Source of the DNA: Amborella trichopoda
Taxonomy: Eukaryota > Streptophyta > Magnoliopsida > Amborellales > Amborellaceae
Direction: 5' to 3'
Assembly (NCBI RefSeq): GCF_000471905.2
Contig: NW_006498507.1
Span: 2,164,543 to 2,228,542, forward strand
Length of the DNA: 64,000 nt
Made by a program: the position numbers and the translations under genes. The notes below the pieces were generated by a model. That model was not told the DNA's origin. It searched no databases and saw only the letters and a list, made by a program, of their open reading frames with translations. Below, one piece after another: positions 12,267-21,691 of the stretch (positions are counted from its first letter, which is position 1; each line of letters starts with the position of its first letter).

Positions 12267-12984
12267 GTCTAAGTTGTATCAGAACTCACAGACGTGATCA
12301 AGAATTTGGATCTAGTAAATAATTCATGAACATAAAAAGAGTTTTGATATAATATGATCCCTATGGACCACCTCTTTTATTTGAAAAAAAAACATAAAGA
12401 CATGAACAAGGAAGAGAGAGATTCACAGGTAAAGAAATCCACCGAACAGATCTTAACGTAAACGAAGAGCCAATAGTTTGCAAGCCAAACTAGTTTTCAA
12501 AAATAAAACCTTTTCAATGATGAAGGAAGAGTTGCTTTTCAAAGTTAAACAACCCAAAAGAAGATATACTTGCAGATAGCATATTAGTGAGTTACTAAAA
12601 AATGGTGTATTGGCAACAACAATGCTTTTCTTGGGATGTCTGGTAAAATATATGCAGCTGCATGTAAAATACCATGGCTTAAGGTGCGCACTATAACTTT
12701 TCTCACTAAACCCTCATCAAGGAGTTAAGGACAAGCACCAGCGTCAACTCCAAATTCTTCTTGTTCAGTGATCTTCTTTGTGCACCATAACTTTTCTTAT
12801 TAAACCCTCATCAAGGGGTTAAGGAATAGCAACACCATCAATGATCTTGAAAAGGAAAAATAGAACCGTCAACATGACTTGAGAAAAGAAACGAAGACTC
12901 CCAATTTTAGTTGAAAGCAATTGCCATCCAACAATGAACGACTCAAGTCATCGATCGGAAGAACATCACCATGTGGAACTTCGA

Positions 12985-13163
12985 TCAATCGTATTGATAA
13001 TAATGAACTAATCTAGTCTTATAAAGATAGTGCTTATCAGTTATTGATAATAATGAACTAATCTAGGATTATCAAGAGAGATATCTTCATCAAATACAAG
13101 ATAATTTAAAATTAAAAACTATCTTCAACTATCTATAACTCTTCGACTATCTTTATCTCTATA
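12985..13163 (-). repeat. 5' LTR of copia element 1, truncated
   Basis: It shares the duplicated TTGATAATAATGAAC block and the TCTTTATCTCT end with 7796-8059. It lacks the counterpart of the first ~100 bases of that LTR, so part was lost. Confidence 0.65.
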
Positions 13164-13424
13164 GAGAAAGTAGAAAAACTCATGCATTTAGCTCATAGAG
13201 TAGAAGAGCTCATGCAAAAAGTTGCTCAGCATCAATGTGAATGGAATTTTGATAGTAGTGTTGGAGATCAAGGCAATGAAGGTAAAGGATGTGACTGGCA
13301 TCTTGTTCCTATCAAAAGCGATATTCATGAGATCAGGTTCCTATTCATGTCCAAAATCATGTGGAAAATCTTATCGCAAAAAACAAGTTGGATTTTGAGG
13401 ATAATGTCAAGCACGAGCCCATAA
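13164..13424 (+). pseudogene. gag-like frame, 3' part (interrupted)
   Basis: The frame continues in phase with 7719-7795 (KLMHLAHRVEELMQKVAQHQ), a probable coiled coil, and ends at a stop at 13422-13424. It belongs to the outer Ty3-type derivative and is not a host gene. Confidence 0.55.
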
Positions 13425-13623
13425 ATGATGAAATGATTGTTAAGTTCAAGATATTGCATTAATCCCCATTCTTCATATTTCGATCCATTCTTTGATGTAT
13501 TTTCTCAACCATTAATATTTTTAGAACCAAAGGAGAAGAAGGCAAAATAAGGATGTCGGTTTGATGTAGATATCATCTTAGCCCACTTCAAAACTCGAGG
13601 ACGAGTTTTTTCAACCAGAGGAG

Positions 13624-14154
13624 ATTAACGCAGTCATGGAATGACCTAGTTTGGGATGTACTTTAATTAATGGTTATATTTTGATAATTTTTAAAAAATA
13701 TTTTAGTTTAAATTATTAGGGTTTAGTAATTATGGTTCTTTTTATTTTAGTTGATATTTCTTATTTTGTCAGGGGTAGAGTTAGTTATTTATTTTACGTT
13801 AGTATTGCTAGGTTAAGATTAAATTGAATAGACGGCTAAGATTTCGTAAGAGTTTTCTAGGGTTTTAGGATTAAATTGAATGGACGGCTAGGATTTCATA
13901 AGAGCTTTCTAGGGTTTTAAGTTAATTCAATTCTTGTATTCAAAAAGGAGGAGCTCCATTCTCAAGAGATGATGATATATGAAAAAATACTGTCTTGCTT
14001 GTGAAGATATCGTTGGGGGTAGATTCTTTCTCAGACCCTGAGAGATAATATAATTTCTAATTGGATATAGATTACTTTGCATACCATAAAAAAAATGTAA
14101 ATTCTTTCATTTTTATTATTATTTTTATTTTAATTTTTTTTTTTTTTTTCCGCA
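13624..14154 (+). repeat. Right LTR of the Ty3-type derivative
   Basis: It runs from TAACGCAGTCATGG to TCCGCA. It is longer than the left LTR partly because a block of about 52 bases (AAATTGAATRGACGGCTARG) is duplicated near 13818-13920. Confidence 0.7.
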
Positions 14155-14450
14155 TAAGAGGTAAAAGAGAGAGCGCTATTGAAAAGCGCGCGGAGGGGGA
14201 AGAGAGGTATCCGAGTACAACATAAAGCTCCCGCTTTACCATAATCTAAGAATAATTGTTGCAGCCTTACTTCAATAATAAAAATGAACATTTTTAATAA
14301 GACAAAGCGCGCCAACCGGAAGCGCCAATTTCCCAACTCGAGGAGTGTGCAATACCTGCACCGTCCAAATACATAGACGGTGCATATGGATGCAGGCCAA
14401 CCTCAATATATAGGGCAGCATCCCTATAGAAACTCATCCATTACCCCCAA
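14155..14450. other. Anonymous stretch
   Basis: No gene is supported here. The 68-codon minus-strand ORF at 14130-14336 overlaps the LTR edge and has no recognisable domain. Confidence 0.4.
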
Positions 14451-14880
14451 TTCGGCAACCTTTTTATTTTCCCACAATTGCCCAACTATACGGCAATTAC
14501 AACACCAAACAAAAGGAAAATTCACATGTTTTCAAATGTTTTTTTATAGTGGAGTCTATCTATTTACTAATGTTTTTTTTATAGTCAAGCCTATCAATTT
14601 ACTCTCTTGGCCAAAATACATGCCAAGGATGCCCTTTAGATCTTGGCGATATAAACTCTACCACCTATAAAATAATCTCAGCATAAAAACTTTAAGTAAT
14701 AAAATCTCTATGTACTAGAAAATATAATACCTCAAAATTAAATAGAGACTGTCTAATTGCTAGATCTAATACCATGTTTTAAAAAACATTTGAAAACCTG
14801 TGTATTTTCCCTCCCATCACGTATTGAAATTGCCGAACAGGCAGGCAATTATGAAAAATAAAAAATAAAGGCTGTCCGAA
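14450..14880. mobile_element. MITE-like TIR element
   Basis: The left end GGCAACCTTTTTATTTTCCC..AATTGCC is mirrored at 14833-14878 by GGCAATTATGAAAAAT..AAAGGCTGTCCG. A related copy starts near 48459 (shared GCCAACATACATGC-like and AATAGAGACCGTC-like blocks). The target duplication was not resolved. Confidence 0.55.
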
Positions 14881-15882
14881 GGCAGGGGGCGGATCCATCC
14901 CTATCTGACCACCAAAATTCCTATTAGACCACCACGTCCACCAAAATTCTTTATACCCTCTTAAGTTTAAATTTTTGATATGGTTAGCCTTTTCTTTTTT
15001 TTTTTTTTTTTAAGAAAATGCCAAACCCTTTAGCCCCTATGTTTAAAATTGTGATATGGTTAGCCACTATGTTGTTTTTTTTTTCTTTTTTTCTTTTTTT
15101 TATTACTAATTTTATCTTTTCGTTTTACAAAATGCCAAACCCTTTAGCCCTTTATGTTTTTTTTTTTTAAAACAACTAATTTTATCTTTTTGTTTTACAA
15201 AATGCCAAACCCATACATTAGCAAATTCCTTCATTTTCTCTTCAGTTGCCCAAAACCAATCTTATCTCCATAGAGCCCGCTCTACAAATTTAGACCTAAA
15301 AAGAAAACGATTTTTCTTTCATATTATGCCCTAGTTTACAATTGCATCAATATCTTGTGAACTTGCAAAATAATTAATCAAGATATTTATTAATATTGTT
15401 AATAGATTATTATTATTATTTTAATTATTAAACTAATTTATCGAAAATACCTATACGAGATGAACTATTTAACGATTAATATATTATTGTTGTTGTTGTT
15501 ATGATTATTATTAAAATTTATATATAAAATCACAAAAGAAAAAAATACATAAATGACTAATGGATGCCTTTGGCATTTAGTAAAACAAAAATATAAGATT
15601 TCTAAAAAAAATAAAAAATACATAATTGGGACGCTAATGATATCGAAGTTTTAAACTCGAGGGGTACAAAGGATTTTCGTTAACTAGAGGGTCTAACAAG
15701 GATGAAATCTTTACATAAGGGGTGTAAGTCATTTTCTCTATGTTTAGATGAATCTCTCAAATTAGGCATAATTTCATAAATTTCTTTTTCTATATTTTTT
15801 TTGTCCGGAGAGACTTTATTTTGAGGGATTGTATATAACGACATCATTTACTTTTGATGCAAGATGTTTACTACTCTCTAAA
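14881..15882. other. AT-rich anonymous region
   Basis: No gene is visible. A block AAAATGCCAAACCCTTTAGCC recurs three times in shortened forms at about 15016, 15129 and 15200 beside poly-T tracts. TTG and ATT microsatellites lie at about 15410-15500. Confidence 0.5.
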
Positions 15883-17404
15883 GAGAAGTGATCTGATGCA
15901 ACGGTTGCACTATAATATGGTGCAATCATGTGTTGGCAAAATGTAACCATTAAATGAACTACAATCCAATGGTTGAGGTTGAAGTCAAATTTATAATTTT
16001 TTAAGAGACTTTCTCTATTCCAACCTTTGTCAATTCAAATTTATAATATTTTAATATCCCACCTGACAATATTAATGATATCATAACACATTGTCAGCCC
16101 ATCTCTCTCTCTATTTGGGGTTTATCTCTCTCTACGAGCATGCCTCTCTCTCTCTCTAATATTGTCTTTATTTCTCTCTCTGCTAAAGTGCTCTCTCTAT
16201 CTCTCTACGTGGAAACACCAGGACGCTCTCTCTAATACTTCACAATACCAGGAAGGCCGCTCATGCTTTCTCTCTCCTCCTTTAATATATCTCTAGGAGT
16301 TCATGAAGATTTTATTTATGAGTTTTTCTCTCTCAAAAATCTTTACCTGTGTTTCTCTATCTCAAGTTTTTCTGAGAAGTCTCTCTCTCTAGCTTGCAGG
16401 AGAAGTTTCGACAATTTATATAATTACGAAATGCTCAACTAATAGAGTCCCACATCATTTTGTGGGAGGTCATATACATTTTTGGGTATTCAAAATTTGA
16501 TGTATTCTTCAGAAAGCAAGTTTGAAAATATTATAATTGTATATTCTTCATAATCCATATCTTGATGTAGGTATTTTGATGCATTCTCCATAATATGTAG
16601 GTGTATTGGTATTTAGATTTTAGAAATTTAAAGGGAAGTGGCATGCTTTTTAGTACTATTTGAGTTATGTTTATGTATTCTCTAGAAGCCTCAACCCATT
16701 GATTTTTTTCTCATTATTTATTGATAAAGAGGATGCATGTTTAATACTTTGCAAATACAATTGTGACTGGGTGTTGCCATATTATGCTCACATTATTCTG
16801 AATTTTTGTGTTTAAGCATATATTTAATAGTAAATCTGGAGTTTTTTTTAAGGCTAGGTAATGTAAAGTATTATGACAATATTTATTAAAAAAAACTGCA
16901 AAGTTTTAGGGTAGTTCAAAGTATTATAACAATATCGATAAAAAAAACAAGAATTAGGTTATATTTGACATGTTGGTAATGAGTAAATTGTCCTTTCTTT
17001 TGTTTTAAGCACCAGGGTCCAATACTTGGTTCATTAGTAGAGAAATTGCCATTAAATTGTGATCACATTGTGCCTTTTATCATGTAGTTCATTTAAGGTC
17101 AATGTGATCAAATTGTGCTTTGTAGTCTTATATGCTAACTGTTATTGCAATTGAATTATGCAAATTGTTAAGTGGTTCATTTTCTTAAGTTTGGTATCAA
17201 TTAGATATCAATCAGATTCCTGAAAGCACCAAAGGCATCATGCTAATTAGAAATGGAAAGTACATAGTGTGTGGTCTCATAAGAGTTGAAGTTTGTTTCA
17301 ATACTTGTTAACATTTTTGACATTGTGATCTTGTTGCATGGTACTTGGTAATGTCAATACCTAGCGGTTGTTATCTAATGTGTTTTTGCTTAATTTCAAA
17401 TTAT

Positions 17405-17536
17405 AGAGGATATGAAGAATGGGTCCAATACGATAATTGCTATAAATGGCAGAAGTTGCCCTTCAATGCGCTTTGGTTCGTGGTAGAGAGGAAAAAAAGA
17501 AAATGGAGCTACATATTGCGAAGTTGTAGAGGATAA
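17405..17536 (+). pseudogene. CW-type zinc-finger exon remnant
   Basis: After a plausible acceptor (CAAATTATAG) the frame reads GYEEWVQYDNCYKWQKLP. The CW domain consensus is W-V-Q-C-D-x-C-x-x-W-R-x-L-P, so the match is strong except that the first Cys is Tyr (TAC). The following residues lack the expected W-x-C and last Cys, so the exon may end shortly after LPF. CW domains bind methylated histone H3 Lys4 in intact chromatin proteins, but this one cannot fold normally. It lies inside the long-TIR element, which suggests gene-fragment capture. Confidence 0.5.
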
Positions 17537-18461
17537 AAGTAAAGTCTTTTTTTTTAATTATTATTTCTCTATTCAAATCTCTAAACAATCTCTCCTCATG
17601 GGTATGGATATGGTAAAAATGGTTCCAGTTCCATTCTTGGGTAGCTTAATTGGCCATTACAGGTTATAGGACATGGAGTTTTGCCATTTGGGGTGTTGAG
17701 AAACCACCCAAAAGCCCTCATTTCTATATCTCTACCAAATTTTGATCATGGATTCTTCATGTATTATCAATATTTGATCTGTTTGGTTCTTGAACAACTT
17801 GTTTGGTGGTGATTAATTAAAATTATAATGGTGAATTAGAATGCCAGGATTATGAATGTGTACTGTGTAATATTATGTTGCATATCAAAAGTTTTGGCTT
17901 TTTGGGCATTATATATACTCCTAGTTTTTGTTTGAATCCAAGCATTGGATTATTGTGGATTTTTCTTATAAGATAGTTTATTGATTGGAAACTTGGAATA
18001 GGATTGAAGAATCAAGGGTCTCTTGGGCTTGATTAAAGTTGGTTACATCAGATTTCTCAATCTGAACTACTTTGTTCAATGGGGGTATTGGGTTGAACAA
18101 ATGATGCTTGGTATGCTTTTTTCTTTGGGCACCATGGATTAAGAGCATGTATTTTAGAAACCCAGTATTTTGGGGTTATTTTTACTTTAGTAGTACAATA
18201 TTCGGGTTTGCTCTTGTGTAATATTTGCACTTGATGCCTCAAAATTTAGATCTTTATCGAGATTGTTCTTCAGTCATTTTTTAGCTCAATAGATCTTCTT
18301 TGTTGCCACTTTTTTATGCAAAACATAAATCAATTAACCAAAAAAACCTAGCAGGCAGTTCAGATAAATACTTTTGTGATCAAATTTGATTGCTCTTGAT
18401 TCACAAAAATGAATAAAACTCATTAAAATCTGTTCAATTTTTATGATTAAAAAGAAGAGTA

Positions 18462-18649
18462 ATGATCCTATGAGACCCTTCCACATACATGTGCATAGGA
18501 CCCCAAAGGATCACCATTAAATTTGGCACAGGTCTCTAAAAAAGTTATCAAATGGGTGTGAGACTTGACTTTTCTAGAGATCTATGTCAAATTTAATGGT
18601 GATCCTTTAGGGTCCTACACATAGGTGTGGGAGGGTCTCATAGGATCAT
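18462..18649. mobile_element. Mariner-like MITE, 188 bases, TA target
   Basis: It runs from ATGATCCTATGAGACCCTTC to GGGTCTCATAGGATCAT and is nearly a full inverted repeat, flanked by TA (18460-18461 and 18650-18651). A second copy lies at about 35723-35915. Confidence 0.8.
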
Positions 18650-19439
18650 TATTCTAAAAAGAATTTATCATTATTGAATTTTCTCACAAACTGAAGCATG
18701 GATCTCACAAAAAAATTCAGCATAAAAATGCTGTAGAAAATCAATACCAATCGATTTGATTTTGTATCAATTTGAGTCTTGAGCCTTGATCTTGTTTCGA
18801 AATATTTTTACAAGTCTCAAATAATTTTGGATCAAATCAAGTTTGCTTGATGACAATAAAACTTATCAAAAAACATTAATATGAGTTTGCTTGATGACAA
18901 GACGATAAAAAATAATTTCTTATCATTGAATTTTATCACAAACATGATCTCATCTATTGGTGCTATTTTTCTTCTAAAAATTTCAGCAAAAAAAAAATCT
19001 AGAGAAAATCAACACCAATTGATTTGATTTTGCATCAATTTGAGTCTTGATTTTGCTGCAAAAATTTTCTTTAAGTTTCACATAATTTTAGAGCAAATAA
19101 AGTATTGAAAACAAAATCATCGGGTTCTGATTGTAATGATTTCAGTGATCAAAGTGAACCAAATACTCATTTGAAGTTCACCAAAATGAAAAACCAAGGG
19201 AGAGAGAGAAAGGGAGATATTCACATTTTTGTTACATTATAATGCAAAGTGGAAACAAATTTCATCCATTCTAATATAAAAGAGATCATCGGGCTGTAAT
19301 TGTGATGATTTTAGATTATCCCAGTGAACCAAACTGCGATTTGGAAACCATGAGAGAGAGAGAGAGATTCACATATTTATTACATTGATAAAATAAAAAT
19401 AAACTATAACCATTGTAATACGAACGAGATCATCAGGCT

Positions 19440-20030
19440 TCTACGGCAGGGAGTTCCAATAGAGAAAGAAAGGCAGTTTTGCAGAGAGAAAGAAACCTAG
19501 AATAGAAAAGAGAGAGAGGGAGAGGCAGTTCTGCAAAAAAGAGAGAGAAAGAAATCCAAAATAGAAGATAGAGGGACATTTTTGCCGAGAGAGACCCAAA
19601 ATTGAAGAGAAAGAAAGAGAGGTAATTTCATAAAAAAGACCCAAAATCAAATCAAAGAAAGAGATCAAAATCGAAGAGAGAGAGACCCCAAAATCGACGG
19701 CAGAGAGAGAAGGGTTTGTGCGAGCTTCTTCCTTGAGCGACCTTCGCTTCTTCCTCAAGCGAGCTTCTTGATATTGGGTAGTACAGAGAAAGCTTTGGCA
19801 AAGAGAGAAATAAACCCCAAAATAGAAAAGATAGAGATGGGCTTCCTCCTTGAGCAACCTTCTTTGATGATGGCACTCTCTCATCGAGCAACCTTCCTGG
19901 TATTAGGAAGTATTCGTGAGAGCTTCCTAGTGTTTCCACCAAAAGAAATAGCACTTCGCAGAGAGAGAGAAATAAACACAGAGCAGTTCACGGAGAGAGA
20001 AATAAACACAAAATAGATAGAGAGGAGCAT
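19440..20030. repeat. GA-rich arm of the long-TIR element
   Basis: Repeated GAGAGAGAAA and CAAAATAGA units with embedded GAGC(A/G)ACCTTC blocks make both strands open by composition. The ORFs of 147, 100 and 82 codons here are not considered genes. Confidence 0.6.
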
Positions 20031-20470
20031 GCTCGCAGAGAAAGATAAACCTCAAAATATAGAGGGATAGGCCTGAAAATGTGTCAGAATATCATTAATA
20101 CTGTCAGATGGGACATTAAAATATTATAAATTTGAATTGGGAAAGGCTGGAACGAGAAAAGTTTCTTAAAAAATTGTAAAATTGACTTCAACCTCAGCCT
20201 TTGGAGTGTAGTTGATCTAATGGCTTAAATTATGCCAACACATTGTTGCATCATGTTACATATCACTTTCTCTTTTTTAAACCATTTGATGTGAAATTTG
20301 ATTGCTTGGATATGTCACAAAGTTCAAAAAAAATCATTTTGAAGTTTGAGTTTGGTCAATGGAATAAATGCAACCACCCAATTTCACATCTAATGGTCAA
20401 AATTAATGTGACCACACTGTATCAAAGGTGGTAAATAGTCTCACTCTATATTTTCTTTTTCTTTTTTTAA

Positions 20471-20855
20471 GAAAAAAGTTTATATAAGGATGCAACCTTA
20501 TAGAACTACGGGTGCCCCTCAAAAATCCATCGAAAAAGGTAGTTTTAATGTTGAAAAACCCTTTCATTGATCATCTCGACATCGAGATGTATGACTATGA
20601 AAATAAAAAGATTTTAAGTCTTAGAAATAGTATGTTTTACAACATATTATCTATACCATCCATTTTCAAGATTTTCAGATGTTTATAGATCTACTTGATT
20701 TTAACTATTTTTTAAATTTAAAATTTTATAATTGGATAAAAAAATAGATTTTGAGATAATCCTAAAAACATTTTACTTCAAAATTATATACATAATAAAA
20801 TTTGAAGGTGCACCTTACCTCTACACCTACGGATGCAACTATGCCAACTACACCC
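20471..20855 (+). mobile_element. Family-M MITE copy 4 (diverged)
   Basis: The ends are AAGTTTATATAAGGATGCAACC and a weaker CAACTACACCC. The interior shares TGATCATCTCGACATCGAGA and TATAGATCTACTTGAT with other copies. Confidence 0.65.
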
Positions 20856-20873
20856 TTTTTTTTTTTTTTTTAA

Positions 20874-21264
20874 GGGTGTGGTTTGTATAGAGCCTAGGCT
20901 CTAAACAATCAAATTAGAGCCCACTTTCAAATAATGTCGAGAAATGTGGTTTCGATACTAAAATCTTTGTGATACATTTAAAATATATTTTTATATTTAT
21001 TTATAAAGTTTAAAGCTTAAAGAATAGTGCCAAATGACAGATCTTTGAAAACCGAAAAATCTTGAAAATTGATGATTCAAAAATGCGTTCTAAAATAACT
21101 ATTTCTAATTTGAAATCTATTTTTTTTTTATGTTCATGCATCTTGATGTCGAGATGATCAATTTGAAGATATTTGAGCATCAAAACAACCTCTTATAGTG
21201 AAAGTTTTAAGGTAAGCTCAAATTTAATTGTGTAGAGCCTCGGCTCAACATAAATTTTTTCTTT
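20874..21264 (-). mobile_element. Family-M MITE copy 5, next to GDSL-A
   Basis: It runs from GGGTGTGGTTTGTATAGAGC to about ATAAATTTTTTC. T-rich flanks ending TTTTTTTAA on both sides (20865-20873 and 21265-21273) fit a 9-base duplication. Its right end is about 165 bases from the GDSL-A start codon. Confidence 0.75.
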
Positions 21265-21438
21265 TTTTTTTAATGGAGGGCAAAATATTAGATATTTTGA
21301 AGTGAGAATAACCATTTATACATTCTACAGTGACATACTCGAGTGAACAAGGTAAAAAGAGAGTAAATACGTAGCTCCACCCTAGTTGTGGCCATAAATG
21401 TAAGAGAAAGGCTGAGTCAAAAAGGAGAACTCCTTTCC
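21265..21438 (+). promoter_or_regulatory. 5' region of GDSL-A
   Basis: Only about 170 bases separate the start codon from a family-M MITE ending near 21264. The part after about 21330 (a GACATACTCGAG-type stretch and purine-rich leader) resembles the leader of GDSL-B at 50600-50650. No clear TATA box was placed. The upstream promoter is therefore mostly MITE sequence in copy A but not in copy B. Confidence 0.35.
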
Positions 21439-21691
21439 ATGGCTTCGCCATTGTTGATCCTCTCTCTCCTCCTCTTCGCTCTCAACACTGCACAGGAGAC
21501 GAAGGCATGGCCCGAGCTCGAGTGTCACACAGCGTTGTTCAGCTTCGGAGACTCACTCACTGATACAGGAAACCTCAAATATTTGGAACACGACCAATTC
21601 TTCGACATATGGAGCCTCCCTTACGGAGAGACATTCTTTCACAGGCCCACTGGCCGCTGCTCTGATGGCCGATTGATAGTCGATTTCCTCG
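21439..21691 (+). CDS. GDSL-A exon 1
   Basis: This exon encodes the signal peptide and block I and ends after the first base of an Ala codon (donor G|GT at 21692). The in-frame codon 51 bases upstream, at 21388, is GTG. The paralogue has ATG there (50651), so the start at 21439, directly before the hydrophobic core, is preferred. Confidence 0.88.

Larger units (their letters stand above)
7796..13163 (-). mobile_element. Ty1/copia element 1, decayed, nested
   Basis: This 5.37-kb element inserted with a 5-base duplication GAGAA (7791-7795 and 13164-13168). Order on the minus strand is LTR (upper copy), gag, protease remnant, integrase, reverse transcriptase, RNase H, polypurine tract (8060-8072, CTCCCCCTCAAAC on +) and LTR 7796-8059. 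All open frames carry stops or lesions: the zinc-knuckle Cys and the protease Asp are both replaced, and I do not see the YVDD box of the reverse transcriptase. It cannot be autonomous. Confidence 0.88.
7263..14154 (+). mobile_element. Ty3-type LTR derivative, split by a nested copia
   Basis: LTR-like ends lie at 7263-7693 and 13624-14154 (shared GCAGTCATRGAATGACCT, GACGGCTAAGATTTC, GGAGGAGCTC). A primer site TTGGTATGAGAGC follows the left LTR at about 7698, close to the usual TTGGTATCAGAGC. The flanks TAGAG (7258-7262) and TAAGA (14155-14159) may be a decayed target duplication. Without the nested copia the interior is only about 560 bases. It holds the start of a gag frame and the end of a pol-like tail (ACTCGAGGACGAGTTTTTTC) before a purine tract. 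It is a non-autonomous or deleted element, and Ty3 affiliation rests on the tail sequence. Confidence 0.75.
15883..20272. mobile_element. Long-TIR Mutator-like element with captured exon
   Basis: The left end GAGAAGTGATCTGATGCAAC..CATGTGTTGGCA is the reverse complement of 20215-20272. The arms continue for 200 bases or more through CT-rich sequence (TTTGGGGTTTATCTCTCTCT at 16117 against AGATAAACCTCAAAATATAG at 20042). Flanks CTCTCTAAA (15874-15882) and TTTTTTAAA (20273-20281) could be a diverged 9-base duplication. Apart from the CW-type remnant and a nested mariner-like MITE, the interior is non-coding. No transposase was seen. Confidence 0.65.

Noticed and set aside
12270-12290. TTGTATCAGAAC as a plus-strand LTR primer site
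   Set aside because: The surrounding copia element is on the minus strand and this site lies next to the gag start, away from the LTR edge.
19441-20016. ORFs of 147, 100 and 82 codons
   Set aside because: They lie in the GA-rich arm of a long-TIR element and have no domain.
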